From the NCBI RefSeq assembly GCF_002266465.3, contig NZ_CP029427.2, forward strand, positions 3,412,501 to 3,476,500: a stretch of 64,000 nucleotides of DNA. The letters are read 5' to 3'. Both the position numbers and the translations under genes were made by a program. Of this stretch, positions 7,680-16,605 are shown in pieces. This stretch comes from Bradyrhizobium symbiodeficiens (GTDB lineage Bacteria > Pseudomonadota > Alphaproteobacteria > Rhizobiales > Xanthobacteraceae). The notes below the pieces were generated by a model that searched no databases, was not told the DNA's origin, and saw only the letters and a program-made list of their open reading frames with translations. Every line of letters starts with the position of its first letter. The first letter of the stretch is position 1.

Positions 7680-8555
7680 ATGAAGCAACTGCGGATCGGC
7701 GACATCACCATCGACGCCGTCATCGAGCGGGAGGGGCCGTGGCGGCGACCGCAGGATTTCTTCCCGGCCTATGACGAGAGCGTGTTCGCCCGTCATCTGC
7801 CGACGATGGAGCCGGAGGTGTTCGACGCCGCGCGCGGCATGATGGTGATCACCTATCAGACCTTCGTCGTGCGCACGCCGCGCTACACTATTCTGGTCGA
7901 TACCTGCACTGGTGAGGACAAGGGCCATCCGCCGCCGTTCGATTTTCCCGGCAAGGAGCGCTGGCGCAACGAGCTGTTCGCGCTCGGCATCGGTTTTGAG
8001 CAGATCGACTACGTGTTCTGCACGCATCTGCATATCGACCACACCGGCTGGAACACGAGTTTGCGCGACGGGCGCTGGGTGCCGACGTTCCCGAATGCGA
8101 AATACGTCTTCCACAAGGGTGAGTATGCGGCCTGGGAGGCCGAGCACGCCAAGGGCAGCAATCCGCCCGGTACCGTGTTTCGCGACAATTGCCTGCCGAT
8201 CGTCGAGGCCGGGCAGGCGCTCCTGGTCGACGACGATTACGCGCTCGACGATACCGTCACGCTGACGCCGACGCCGGGGCATTCGCCCTGCCATTGCTGC
8301 GTGAACATCTTTTCGAAGGGGCAGCGCGCGGTGGTCGCTGGCGATCTCATGTATCACCAGATCCAGTGCCGCGAGCCGGACTGGTCGGCGAAGCCGGATT
8401 GGGACCCGAAGCAGTCGGCGGTGTCGCGGCGGAAGTTTTTTGCGTCAGTTGCGGACACCGACACGCTGATCCTGCCGGTTCATTTTCCGGCGCCGACGGT
8501 CGGACGGATCAAGCCGCTGGATGGGGCGTTCGACTACCGGTTCAAGCGGGCTTGA
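7680..8555 (+). CDS. MBL-fold metallo-hydrolase
   Basis: The 291-residue product has the metal-binding motif HLHIDHTGW (residues 115-123), a second histidine in PGHSPCH (about 199-205), an aspartate in VVAGDLMYH (about 220), and a late histidine in LPVHFPAPTVG. This is the complete dinuclear zinc site of the metallo-beta-lactamase fold. The substrate could be a lactone or thioester and cannot be told from sequence. No export signal is present. A GGGAG lies upstream of the ATG. Confidence 0.9.
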   Translation: MKQLRIGDITIDAVIEREGPWRRPQDFFPAYDESVFARHLPTMEPEVFDAARGMMVITYQTFVVRTPRYTILVDTCTGEDKGHPPPFDFPGKERWRNELFALGIGFEQIDYVFCTHLHIDHTGWNTSLRDGRWVPTFPNAKYVFHKGEYAAWEAEHAKGSNPPGTVFRDNCLPIVEAGQALLVDDDYALDDTVTLTPTPGHSPCHCCVNIFSKGQRAVVAGDLMYHQIQCREPDWSAKPDWDPKQSAVSRRKFFASVADTDTLILPVHFPAPTVGRIKPLDGAFDYRFKRA

Positions 8556-8629
8556 AGCGCTAGCGGAGCCGCTAGAGCGGTTACCGTTCCGATCGGATCG
8601 AAAACGGGGCTCAAGATTCGGAAAACGCT

Positions 8630-9493
8630 TTATCGCTTGCTGCGTTGCGCGAGCACCAAGGCGATGCCGCCAAGCATGGCGGGGGAGGCGAGCAGCAATC
8701 GGAGCGTGACCGGCTCGGCCAGGAAGAGCGCGCCGCCGATCGCGGCGATGGCAGGGACGGAAAGCTGAACGGAGGCCGCGCGTGCTGCCGACAGATGGCG
8801 CAGCGTGACGTACCACATCACATAACCGAGCCCCGAGGCCACCGCGCCGGATGCGATGGCATAGGCAAGCCCGGTCGACGTGACATGGACATCGGAGAGC
8901 TGCCAGAGGTTCACCGCCGCGGCAAGCGGCAGGCAGCAGAGGAAATTGATAGCGTTGGCCTCGATGGGATGATCGACGCCTCTTGCCGACAGCGAGAACA
9001 CGCCCCAGGCGATTCCCGATACGGCGATCAGGATCGCGCCGAGGGGATCGGGCGCGCTGACGCCCGGCAGAACCAGGCAGATGAGGCCGAGGCTTGCGAT
9101 TGAAAGCCCGATCCAGCCGGCTGCGGAGAAACGCTCTCCCTCCCGCAGCGCGACGCAGAACATCGTGAGCTGCACGGCGGTGAACAGGATCAGGGCGCCC
9201 GTGCCTGCCGTCAGCCGCACATAAGCGAACGAGAAGCAGATCAGATAGACGAACAGGGCGGCCACCGACCTGACCTTGGCGTAGGCAAATGACGGCAAAT
9301 GTCCGTAGCGTTGCCAAACCACCAGCGCCAGAATGACGACCGCCGCCAGAACGCGCACGGTCGTGAAGCTTGCGGGATCGATCAGCCCCGGCCCCAGCGC
9401 GAGCCGGCACAGCAGCGAGTTCGCCGCGAAGCAGATCATCGTTGCGGCCGTCAGCACGGCCGCTTTGGTCGGTTGCGAAGCTGTGGTGACCAA
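8630..9493 (-). CDS. EamA/DMT-family inner-membrane transporter
   Basis: The product has about ten hydrophobic segments in two five-helix halves, typical of the 10-TMS drug/metabolite transporter family. Examples are AAVLTAATMICFAANSLLC near the start, and GLGYVMWYVTLRHLSAARAA with LSVPAIAAIGGALFL in the second half. The substrate is unknown. The frame stays open to 9589, but the extra N-terminal residues are poor protein. A TTG at 9493 gives about 287 residues, close to the family norm, though no ribosome binding site decides the start. Confidence 0.85.
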   Translation of the reverse strand: MVTTASQPTKAAVLTAATMICFAANSLLCRLALGPGLIDPASFTTVRVLAAVVILALVVWQRYGHLPSFAYAKVRSVAALFVYLICFSFAYVRLTAGTGALILFTAVQLTMFCVALREGERFSAAGWIGLSIASLGLICLVLPGVSAPDPLGAILIAVSGIAWGVFSLSARGVDHPIEANAINFLCCLPLAAAVNLWQLSDVHVTSTGLAYAIASGAVASGLGYVMWYVTLRHLSAARAASVQLSVPAIAAIGGALFLAEPVTLRLLLASPAMLGGIALVLAQRSKR

Positions 9494-9660
9494 GATCAGG
9501 ACACTCGCCGGTCGTGCCCCTGAGTCGGCGCAGGGAGCTGAAGCCGCAAACGCATCGAAGCGGCCAATTGGAGATATTAGAATCAGCAAATCGAGCTCGA
9601 TACGGTCTCAATCGAGCCCGATGACGTCTTGGGATGACGTTCGAGGATCTCTCCAGGCGC

Positions 9661-9909
9661 TTACGCGCCCATCTCGCACTTCTTCATGAAGCTGTTCTTG
9701 GCGGCGCCGGCGAGCGGCTTGCCGTCGGCGCTGACGGCCTTGGGCGTGCAGGCGTCCGCCTTGCACTTCTTCAGGAACGAGGCCTTGGCGGCGCCGGCCA
9801 GCGCCTTGCCGTCCTTGCCGACCGCCTTGCTCTCACAGGTGTCGTCCGCGAAGGCCGAGCCCGCTGCAAACGTGGCAACGATCGCAGCCAGGAAAATCCG
9901 CTTCATCAT
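9661..9909 (-). CDS. Secreted PsiF-repeat protein
   Basis: After a signal peptide (MMKRIFLAAIVATFAAGSAFA), the 82-residue product has two PsiF repeats. Each has the form C-x-KAV-x(2)-DGK-x-LAGAAK-x-SF-x-KKC, with paired cysteines probably forming disulfides in the periplasm. PsiF was named as a phosphate-starvation-inducible protein in E. coli; its function is unknown. GGAG lies 6 bases before the chosen ATG, which rules out the longer frame to 9966. Confidence 0.88.
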   Translation of the reverse strand: MMKRIFLAAIVATFAAGSAFADDTCESKAVGKDGKALAGAAKASFLKKCKADACTPKAVSADGKPLAGAAKNSFMKKCEMGA

Positions 9910-10114
9910 GGGTATCTCCGTAAACCAGAAATGGCGGAGAGATTGGAACCGGGAATCGTGGCGCAATCAAGCTGGATGAGGGCCCGCCGTCCGGTCCGGC
10001 TGGCGATTTTTCCGAGCGGGAGCTCTGGCCGGGCTCGCTTCCTGTTGCACTGCTCGCTGACCGCGGCGGGCAACCCTGCTAGGCTTGGCCAGCTTAGCCG
10101 GACGGAGCATCGTG

Positions 10115-10579
10115 ATGGACGCCGTGATCCCGAAACACTCGGAAGCTGCCGATCAGCATTCGCATCTGGTTCGGCCTCAAGACATGGATTGGCAGACGAC
10201 GCGCTTTCCAGGCTGCGAGGCCAAGACGCTGCTGTTCGATCGCCGCACCGGCCTGATGACCGCCTTGATGCGATTTGCGCCGGGATCGGTGCTGCCCGAT
10301 CATGAGCATGTCGGCATCGAGCAGAGCTGGGTGATCGAAGGCGCGCTCGTCGACAAGGAGGGGCCGGCCGAGGGCATCGCCTGCAACGCCGGCGAATTCA
10401 TCTGGCGAGAGGCGGGCAGCCGGCATGCCGCCTGGTGTCCGGAGGGCGCCTTGATCTTGGCGATCTTCCAGGTGCCGAACAAGTTTTTCGAAGCCGACGG
10501 CCGCGTCGTCGACGCCGCCGGTCAGGATTGGGACGAAACCTGGGGGCACACGGCGGCGCAGCCAGTGCCGCGCACCTAG
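10115..10579 (+). CDS. Cupin-domain protein (ChrR-like)
   Basis: The 154-residue product has a single cupin barrel: RFAPGSVLPDHEHVGIEQSWVIEG supplies motif 1 (G-x5-HxH-x-E-like, here DHEHVGIEQ) and AGEFIWREAGSRHAAWCPEG supplies motif 2. A metal site formed by these histidines and the glutamate is likely. The best parallels are the anti-sigma-associated ChrR cupins, but no zinc-binding N-terminal domain is present. GGAG lies upstream of the ATG at 10115. Confidence 0.85.
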   Translation: MDAVIPKHSEAADQHSHLVRPQDMDWQTTRFPGCEAKTLLFDRRTGLMTALMRFAPGSVLPDHEHVGIEQSWVIEGALVDKEGPAEGIACNAGEFIWREAGSRHAAWCPEGALILAIFQVPNKFFEADGRVVDAAGQDWDETWGHTAAQPVPRT

Positions 10580-10586
10580 CGCCTCC

Positions 10587-11549
10587 TCATGCGCCCCGCA
10601 TGAGCAGGGCCTTGAAGTCGGCCCTTGCGCGCTGCGCTTCGGCGCGCGCGACCTCGGAGGCATCGCCGAGGCCAAAATAGCCGTGGATCAGGCCGGGGCC
10701 TTCATGGTGTTTCACGGGCACGCCGGCAGCCTCCAGCGCCCGCGCATAGGCCGCGCCCTCGTCGCGCAGGGGATCGAACCATGCGGTAGTCACAATCGCG
10801 GGCGCGAGGCCCTCGAGCGACGGTGCCCGCAGCGGCGAGACGCGCCAGTCAAGGGCGTGATTGGGGTCGGCGAGATAGTGGCCGCAGAACCATTCCATGG
10901 TGGCACGCGTCAGGAAGTAGCCGTCGGCATTCTCGGCGCGCGAGGGATAGCGCGCGTTCTCGCCCGCATCGGCGTAGGCGCCAAGGACGTCGGTCACGGG
11001 ATAGACCAGCAATTGCCCGGCAAGCCTGATGCCGGCATCGCGGCAGGCAATCGCGGTGGTGGCGGCGAGATTGCCGCCGGCGCTATCGCCGGCAACACCA
11101 AGCCGTTTTGCGTCGCCGCCAAATTCCGCGACGCGGTTGAAGATGTCGCTTACGGCCGCGAACGCATCCTCGAAGGCGCCGGGAAACCGCGTCTCGGGCG
11201 GGCGGCGATAATCGACCGAGATGACAACGGCGCCGGTCTCGATCGCGAGATTGCGCGCCTGCCGGTCGTGGGTCTCGATGTCGCCGGCGACCCAGCCGCC
11301 GCCGTGGAAGAACACCACGGTCGGCGCGGGCGTGGTGCCGATCCGGTAGAGGCGGGCAGGAAGCGGCCCGGCGCCGCCGCTCACCTCGATATCCTGCACC
11401 GTCTCGACCGGCGGCGGCGGAATGGCGGCGCGGGAGGCAGCCAGTGCACGCAAGGAATCGCGCGCGCTCTGTGGCGTCATCGCGGTGGGATCGCGCAGCG
11501 GCAGCAGCGGAATGATCTGGGCGATGACGGGATCGAGCGGTGCGGGCAT
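10587..11549 (-). CDS. Alpha/beta hydrolase, hormone-sensitive-lipase type
   Basis: The 320-residue product has the oxyanion motif HGGGW (about residue 81), the nucleophile elbow GDSAGG (about 153), an acid in FDPLRDEG (about 254) and the catalytic histidine in IHGYFGL (about 284). This is the full HSL/family IV esterase set. It probably hydrolyses short acyl esters in the cytoplasm; the natural substrate is unknown. It is convergent with the cupin gene, ending 7 bases from it. Confidence 0.92.
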   Translation of the reverse strand: MPAPLDPVIAQIIPLLPLRDPTAMTPQSARDSLRALAASRAAIPPPPVETVQDIEVSGGAGPLPARLYRIGTTPAPTVVFFHGGGWVAGDIETHDRQARNLAIETGAVVISVDYRRPPETRFPGAFEDAFAAVSDIFNRVAEFGGDAKRLGVAGDSAGGNLAATTAIACRDAGIRLAGQLLVYPVTDVLGAYADAGENARYPSRAENADGYFLTRATMEWFCGHYLADPNHALDWRVSPLRAPSLEGLAPAIVTTAWFDPLRDEGAAYARALEAAGVPVKHHEGPGLIHGYFGLGDASEVARAEAQRARADFKALLMRGA

Positions 11550-11654
11550 TGTTCCTCACTGGATTCTTGGTCTTGCTTGCGGGGTAGCATAGGTTTTGCG
11601 TGCCGCATCGGCAACGGTGTTCAGGGCCGGATGAAGGGCAGGGAGGTTCACGAG

Positions 11655-12332
11655 GTGGAATTCGAAACGCTGGTCCAGTCGCGCCGCAGCGTGCGCGGCT
11701 TCCGGAACGAGCCGGTGCCGCGCGCGGTGATCGAGGCGATCATCGAGAGCGCCAAGCGCGCGCCGTCATCGATGAACACCCAGCCCTGGCACGTCCATGT
11801 ACTCACCGGCTCGCCGCTCGAGGAGGTTCGCCGCCGCAACATGGAAGAGATGATCGGCGGGGCCAAGGTCAAGCGCGACATCATCAGCCACGGCGAGTAC
11901 CAGGGTGTGCATCGCACGCGGCAGGTCGACGTCGCCAAGAAGCTGTTCGGCGCGATGGGGATCGCGCGCGACGACAAGCCGATGCGGCAGGACTGGGTGC
12001 TGCGCGGCTTCCGCCAGTTCGACGCGCCGGTCTCGCTCGTCCTGACCTACGACCGCGTGCTCGACCCCGGCGCCGTCTGCCATTTCGATCTCGGCGCGCT
12101 CTGCTACGGCATCGTGCTCGCGGCATGGGATCGCGGTCTCGGCTCCGTCATCAACGGGCAGGGCATCATGCGCTCCGACATCGTGCGCGAGGTCGCGAAA
12201 ATTCCGGAAGACGAGGTGATCATGACCTGCGTCGCGATGGGCTATCCCGACGACGGTTTTGCCGCGAATACGGTGCGTTCGGATCGCGAGCACAATCAGG
12301 AGTTTGTGCGCTACGTCGGTTTTGTCGATTAG
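11655..12332 (+). CDS. Nitroreductase-family FMN oxidoreductase
   Basis: The product starts with the FMN phosphate-binding motif SRRSVRGF and continues with APSSMNTQPWHVHVLTG, the standard nitroreductase opening. Further flavin contacts are in the LGSVINGQGIMRSD loop and the closing DREHNQEFVRYVGF. It likely reduces quinones or nitro compounds with NAD(P)H as a dimer. A GTG at 11655, 8 bases after a GGGAGG, gives MEFETLVQ and is preferred. An in-frame ATG at 11631 would add 8 residues. Confidence 0.9.
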   Translation: MEFETLVQSRRSVRGFRNEPVPRAVIEAIIESAKRAPSSMNTQPWHVHVLTGSPLEEVRRRNMEEMIGGAKVKRDIISHGEYQGVHRTRQVDVAKKLFGAMGIARDDKPMRQDWVLRGFRQFDAPVSLVLTYDRVLDPGAVCHFDLGALCYGIVLAAWDRGLGSVINGQGIMRSDIVREVAKIPEDEVIMTCVAMGYPDDGFAANTVRSDREHNQEFVRYVGFVD

Positions 12333-12463
12333 GACGACGGAGAGGAGATTATTCTCTGGCAGAAATTTTTGGTGTGGACTCCTTGCGGCCTCTTGCAATC
12401 TCGAAGATGCGGGAGGAACAATATGCCTCCTGAGAGCTTTGTTGCTGGCGCGAGGGAATTGAC

Positions 12464-12667
12464 ATGCGGCGGCTGGCTAGCCTGGTTCGACGGTTCTTCG
12501 GCCCGCGGCTGCGGCGTCCGATCGATGCTGATCCAAGTCTCCCCTTCACCCCCGAAGAGTTCGGCCGGCTGATTCGCAGCGGCCGGCATGAGGACATGAA
12601 GCTGCTGGCCGAAGGGCTGGCCTGCCGGTCCATCCCGCGCCGCGCCAGCCATCGCGCCACCCACTAG
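12464..12667 (+). CDS. Small basic protein (67 aa), hypothetical
   Basis: The product starts MRRLASLVRRFFGPRLRRPI and contains the more protein-like stretch PFTPEEFGRLIRSGRHEDMK. A GAGGGA lies about 6 bases before the ATG. The N-terminus could form an amphipathic basic helix. No family is recognised, and frames on the other strand overlap it, so it is only moderately supported. Confidence 0.5.
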   Translation: MRRLASLVRRFFGPRLRRPIDADPSLPFTPEEFGRLIRSGRHEDMKLLAEGLACRSIPRRASHRATH

Positions 12668-12712
12668 CGGGTTCGTTGCGCCGGTCCCGTCATGATTGTC
12701 GCGCCGTTGCGC

Positions 12713-13834
12713 TCACCTCGTGAGCGCAACCTGCCTGAAGGAGGCTACAAGAGCCTTCTCCAGCTTGCCGTTCATTCCGCACAGGATGTTATAAGCCTCC
12801 AGGCGCGGCATCGTCGGCTTGTAGCGGCGATGCTCGATCAACGCCGCGAAGATGTCCGAGATCGTGAGAATACGAACGAGGTCGCTGATGCTCTCGCCGC
12901 AGAGAGCATCCGGATACCCGCTGCCGTCGAGATATTCGTGATGATGACGCACGGCGTCGAGAATCTCGGGCGAGATCTTGTCGTGGCCCTTCAGGAAATC
13001 GTAGCCCGCCGCCGGGTGAGTCTCGATCATGGCACGTTCCTCGGGATCGAGACGGCCGGGCTTGTCGAGGATCGCAAGCGGGATCCGGGCCTTGCCGATA
13101 TCGTGGAACATGGCCGCCGTATACAGACGCTCCAGATCGGGCCTGCCGATGCCGAGGCTCAGGCCGAAGTCGATGGCGAGGCCGGTCACGAGCAGGCAAT
13201 GCTGATAGGTCCCCTCATGATGGCGCCGCACCGTCGTGAGCCATTCCGACAGGCCATGCTGGGTGATGCGATCGGCGATCTGGCGGCCGGCTTCCCTGGC
13301 GCCGTCAACATCGAGCGGCTGGCTCAACGTCACCGAAGTGAACATCGACGCGATGGCGGTCGCCGCGGTCTCGACGGCGTTGCCGGATTGCGCGGTTTCG
13401 CCTGACGAGGCAGACGACGGCTCTGCCGGATCGGACAGCGCCGCCAGCAATTTGACCCGGTTGACCGGTCCGGGAAGGACGAGCGTCGCGCCGAGTGCGT
13501 AGGCCTGCGATACGACCGCGTGGGAGGTGTGATCGAGCAGAAAGATGCGTTTTTTCGCCTTCGCCAGCTTGCCGGCCCGCTTCTTGATGGCCGCGATGGT
13601 CCCGACGTCGCGCAGCTCCGCGCGGATGACGAAGGCGAACGGCTGCTGTGACAATTTGGAATCGGCGTCGAGCCGTTCGCCCGCAACGGTGAATTTGTCT
13701 TCGACGATCGAGCACACGCCTGACAGCTTATCGGACGTGTCGGCCAGCACATGAACGAATGGGCGGGCGACTTCCCGCTCTCGGATCCCGGCGTCACGCT
13801 TGACGGGGCTTGGTAAGGTTCGCGCGTTCTGCAC
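12713..13834 (-). CDS. HD-GYP domain protein (c-di-GMP phosphodiesterase type)
   Basis: The 373-residue product has an N-terminal receiver-like part (to about 150) and a C-terminal HD-GYP domain with FHDIGKARIP (HD pair) and HHHEYLDGSGYP (GYP signature). HD-GYP enzymes hydrolyse cyclic di-GMP through a metal centre. The receiver-like part lacks an obvious phospho-acceptor aspartate context, so input may not be phosphorylation. It is the last gene of the minus-strand DUF2336-PilZ-HD-GYP series, 52 bases downstream of the PilZ gene. Confidence 0.9.
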   Translation of the reverse strand: MQNARTLPSPVKRDAGIREREVARPFVHVLADTSDKLSGVCSIVEDKFTVAGERLDADSKLSQQPFAFVIRAELRDVGTIAAIKKRAGKLAKAKKRIFLLDHTSHAVVSQAYALGATLVLPGPVNRVKLLAALSDPAEPSSASSGETAQSGNAVETAATAIASMFTSVTLSQPLDVDGAREAGRQIADRITQHGLSEWLTTVRRHHEGTYQHCLLVTGLAIDFGLSLGIGRPDLERLYTAAMFHDIGKARIPLAILDKPGRLDPEERAMIETHPAAGYDFLKGHDKISPEILDAVRHHHEYLDGSGYPDALCGESISDLVRILTISDIFAALIEHRRYKPTMPRLEAYNILCGMNGKLEKALVASFRQVALTR

Positions 13835-13886
13835 GGTTCGACCTCGACGTTGCCATAGTTCAATCCGGGGAAAGGATTCCCCCGGC

Positions 13887-14219
13887 TTACTTGCTCTGAA
13901 TCGAGTTCTGCGTTGCCGCGATCTGTCGGTCTGCCGGCTTCTTCTTGCTCTCTGCGGTGACGAAGCGCACGCCCGCCGTGGTGCCGTCGATCCAGACCAG
14001 CTCGCAGCGCCGGTAGGCGAGCCCAGTCGAAGACAGCAGCAGGAAGAATTCTTTGGCCTGGAGTACGTCGAGCGTGCCCTCGACCTCGATCTTGGCTCCG
14101 CTTTGTGAGATGTCGAGCAGAACGCAGCCGCGGCGCCACGTGCCGTCCGAGCCCATCAGATTGACCGGCTGCTTGTGATCCAACTTCACGCGCGCCGCCT
14201 TGCGGCCGTCGAACTTCAT
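13887..14219 (-). CDS. PilZ-domain protein
   Basis: The 110-residue product begins with a basic RKAARVK segment and has LLDISQSGAKIEV (the D/NxSxxG motif), followed by paired strands (LAYRRCELVWIDGTTAGVRFV). PilZ domains bind cyclic di-GMP through an RxxxR and a DxSxxG motif. Here the first motif appears as RKAAR. The start overlaps the stop of the DUF2336 gene by four bases (ATGA), which points to translational coupling. A C-terminal lysine-rich tail is unstructured. Confidence 0.88.
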   Translation of the reverse strand: MKFDGRKAARVKLDHKQPVNLMGSDGTWRRGCVLLDISQSGAKIEVEGTLDVLQAKEFFLLLSSTGLAYRRCELVWIDGTTAGVRFVTAESKKKPADRQIAATQNSIQSK

Positions 14220-15325
14220 CGGCTAGCCCCCGCTTTTGCGCCGCGACTTCCCCGACTGCTCCCCTTGACGCTTGCGGCGATTTCCCCCCACCGCACCGTC
14301 CACTGGCTGGTCGACAGAAGCAGCGTCTCGAAAATGAGTTGTGCGCGTTCGCGCTCGGCAAAGGAAAGTCTGGTCCAGCTGCGGTTGCTCAGGATGGCGA
14401 GCGTGGTCTGCCAGTTCAGCCGCGAAGCCCGGCAGGCCATGACCAGTCCTTCGCAATCGTCGTCGGTCATGACGTGCTCGACGATCTCGACGGGAGTCCC
14501 CGAAAGCACCGACAAGGCCGTGAGCAAATTGGCGGTCTCGCCGCGGATCGCGAAGCGATTGACCGTGGAATCGTTGAGCTTGCCGATGCGGTTGAGCGCG
14601 ACGATCTCCGGCCGAGCGCTCGCATAGGCGGCCGCACTGGGCAACCGGGGCACAATCGGCGCTGCCGCTTGTGGAGCCGAAACGGAGGGAGCCTTTGTCT
14701 CCGCGCGAGCGTTGGGGGCCGGCGAGGCCGACAGCAATTTCTTCAAGACCGGATCTGGCGTGCCTGGTCTCAGCGCCAGAGCCTTTGTGAGTTCGTCATC
14801 GCCTGCGCACGTCTCGACGAGTGCGACGTAGGCGGCATCGGAGAATTGTGCACCTGCGTTGCCGATCAGGGCAAGGTGGACGGCTCGGACGCCGCGCCTG
14901 ATGAGCGTCTCGGTCAATTGCGGCTCGATGCGCGCGCGGGCAGCAATCGCGAGCTGCTGTGGTTCGCCGCTCGAGATCGCGATCGTTTCAAGATCGGACG
15001 CGGACAGCGCGAGCGATTTGAGCAGAACGCGGCAGGCGACGTCGGGATCATCGTGCGAGGCAAGGCGTCTCGATGTCTCCGGTGGAGCTGCTTTGAGTTC
15101 GGCGAGCGCATCGCCGAGTTGGATCAACGCGCTGGCGTCGAGCCGCTCCATCAACCGCAGCAGGACCCGGTCGACCACATTGGCAAGCAATTGCTGCGGC
15201 TGCTCACGGCTGCCGCTGAGCAGCTGCAAAATGCCTTCGAGGATGCGGGCGCAACGGTCCAACGGGCAGGTTGCGACCGCATCCTCCAGCTCGATCAATA
15301 TATTAGCAGGCGCGTTTGCCATCAT
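14216..15325 (-). CDS. DUF2336-domain alpha-helical protein
   Basis: The 369-residue product is mostly helical. Short HEAT-like helix pairs (DAVATCPLDRCARILEGILQ, then SRREQPQQLLANVVDRVLLR-like segments) fill residues 10-190. A proline/alanine-rich linker (about 195-235) precedes a second helical part that ends in a basic tail. The pattern matches DUF2336, common in alphaproteobacteria and often near motility or PilZ genes. Its position in front of PilZ and HD-GYP genes suggests a role in c-di-GMP output; the mechanism is unknown. Confidence 0.8.
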   Translation of the reverse strand: MMANAPANILIELEDAVATCPLDRCARILEGILQLLSGSREQPQQLLANVVDRVLLRLMERLDASALIQLGDALAELKAAPPETSRRLASHDDPDVACRVLLKSLALSASDLETIAISSGEPQQLAIAARARIEPQLTETLIRRGVRAVHLALIGNAGAQFSDAAYVALVETCAGDDELTKALALRPGTPDPVLKKLLSASPAPNARAETKAPSVSAPQAAAPIVPRLPSAAAYASARPEIVALNRIGKLNDSTVNRFAIRGETANLLTALSVLSGTPVEIVEHVMTDDDCEGLVMACRASRLNWQTTLAILSNRSWTRLSFAERERAQLIFETLLLSTSQWTVRWGEIAASVKGSSRGSRGAKAGASR

Positions 15326-15609
15326 GGCAGGGGGCCCGGATGCAATGACTTTGACGATCTAACGCGTTTCATTTCGCCCGAAAGGCGTTAATTTGCTTTT
15401 TATGGATTGCGCAGCCGGATACCGAATGACCGGAAAACGCTATCGAAATTTGGCGAGATCCCGCGTCCCTCCTTGTCCTCAGGACTGGACGCTCGTCTCC
15501 TGAGGGCACACGCTCAGATCGATTCCCTCGGTCTGACGTAAAACCGAAGGGGGGAGCGAACGGCTCATTGCCGGGCGCGTGTCGTTGCGACGCTGCGCTT
15601 CTCGTCGCC

Positions 15610-16557
15610 ATGAACAGCATTGATGATGTGCCCAGCTTGGCACCCAGAATATTTCGCTTTTCAGATGTCGATGAATTTCGAAATGCCATCCGAGGCCTGA
15701 ACTTCGAGTTTACGCCTTTTGTTCGGAGGATTTCGGCCGAGCAGATCATTCTGTCGATGCCTGGATGCGACGTGAATCTGACGACCGCATTTCCGCGCGT
15801 GGTCGACGCCCAGCTTGTCGAGAATTGCACGGCGGTTGGTTTCACGATGGACGACCTCGACGTGCCGATACGCTTCAACGGCTCGCAGCGTATGCGTCCG
15901 GCTGTCGTCATCGGCAGCGGCGGCGCGGCCTATACCATCATCGAGGAAGTGCAGCGGCAGATCGCCTCTGTGGTTTTCAGGCCGGAGGTGACCGAGCGCG
16001 GCTGGCCGAGACCGACCCAGAGCTTCAAGATTTTCGAAACGAGCGCCGTTGGCATTCATCGGTTGCGCAGTGTGGTTCGCGAGATCCTCGCCGCGGCCTC
16101 AGCGCCGGTCGAGGCGTCAGATATTCCGCTCAAGGCGAGAGCAATGAGGGAGTCTCTTCTCGCGGCCGTCGACCACGCGCTGGAAAACGTCGTTTCGGCC
16201 CGCTGGACCCTGCGCCCCAACGACGAGCGGAACTTCAGGATATTCAGGGATATCAGCGCTCTCCTGTCCGACGATCTCTCGCAGCCGATCTACAGCGAGG
16301 AGATTGCCCGCAAGCTCGGATTGTCCGTCCGCACGATGCACGACGTCGTCCGCCGCTATCGCGGCATGAGCCTGCACCGTTACCTGCGTCTGCGCCGGCT
16401 GTGGCTGGTGCGCCAGCGCCTGCTCGCGGGCGCCGGCAGTGTCAAAGCCGTGGCGCTCGCGTTCGGCTTCTGGCATCTCAGCGACTTCTCCCGAAGTTAC
16501 CGCGACCAGTTTGGCGAGACGCCGTCGCAAACGCTGGAGTGCGGACGCGGGCGATAG
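15610..16557 (+). CDS. AraC-family transcriptional regulator
   Basis: The 315-residue product has a C-terminal AraC/XylS DNA-binding domain: EEIARKLGLSVRTMHDVVRRY is the first helix-turn-helix (about residues 235-255) and VALAFGFWHLSDFSRSYRDQFGETP is the second, with the usual family signature. The N-terminal 200 residues resemble the AraC-binding-like cupin part but show no recognisable ligand motif. The ATG at 15610 is preferred over a TTG 42 bases upstream. It is 48 bases before the FMN reductase gene, a possible target. Confidence 0.9.
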   Translation: MNSIDDVPSLAPRIFRFSDVDEFRNAIRGLNFEFTPFVRRISAEQIILSMPGCDVNLTTAFPRVVDAQLVENCTAVGFTMDDLDVPIRFNGSQRMRPAVVIGSGGAAYTIIEEVQRQIASVVFRPEVTERGWPRPTQSFKIFETSAVGIHRLRSVVREILAAASAPVEASDIPLKARAMRESLLAAVDHALENVVSARWTLRPNDERNFRIFRDISALLSDDLSQPIYSEEIARKLGLSVRTMHDVVRRYRGMSLHRYLRLRRLWLVRQRLLAGAGSVKAVALAFGFWHLSDFSRSYRDQFGETPSQTLECGRGR

Positions 16558-16605
16558 TTGGCAAATCGAGTAGGGCGGCCGCCGGTTTCGTGCTACCGTC
16601 AGGGG

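Noticed and set aside
10683..11630. Long N-terminal extension of the nitroreductase frame
   Set aside because: The extension is antisense to the HSL-type esterase. The nitroreductase family starts at the SRRSVRGF region and a good ribosome binding site lies at 11640-11646.
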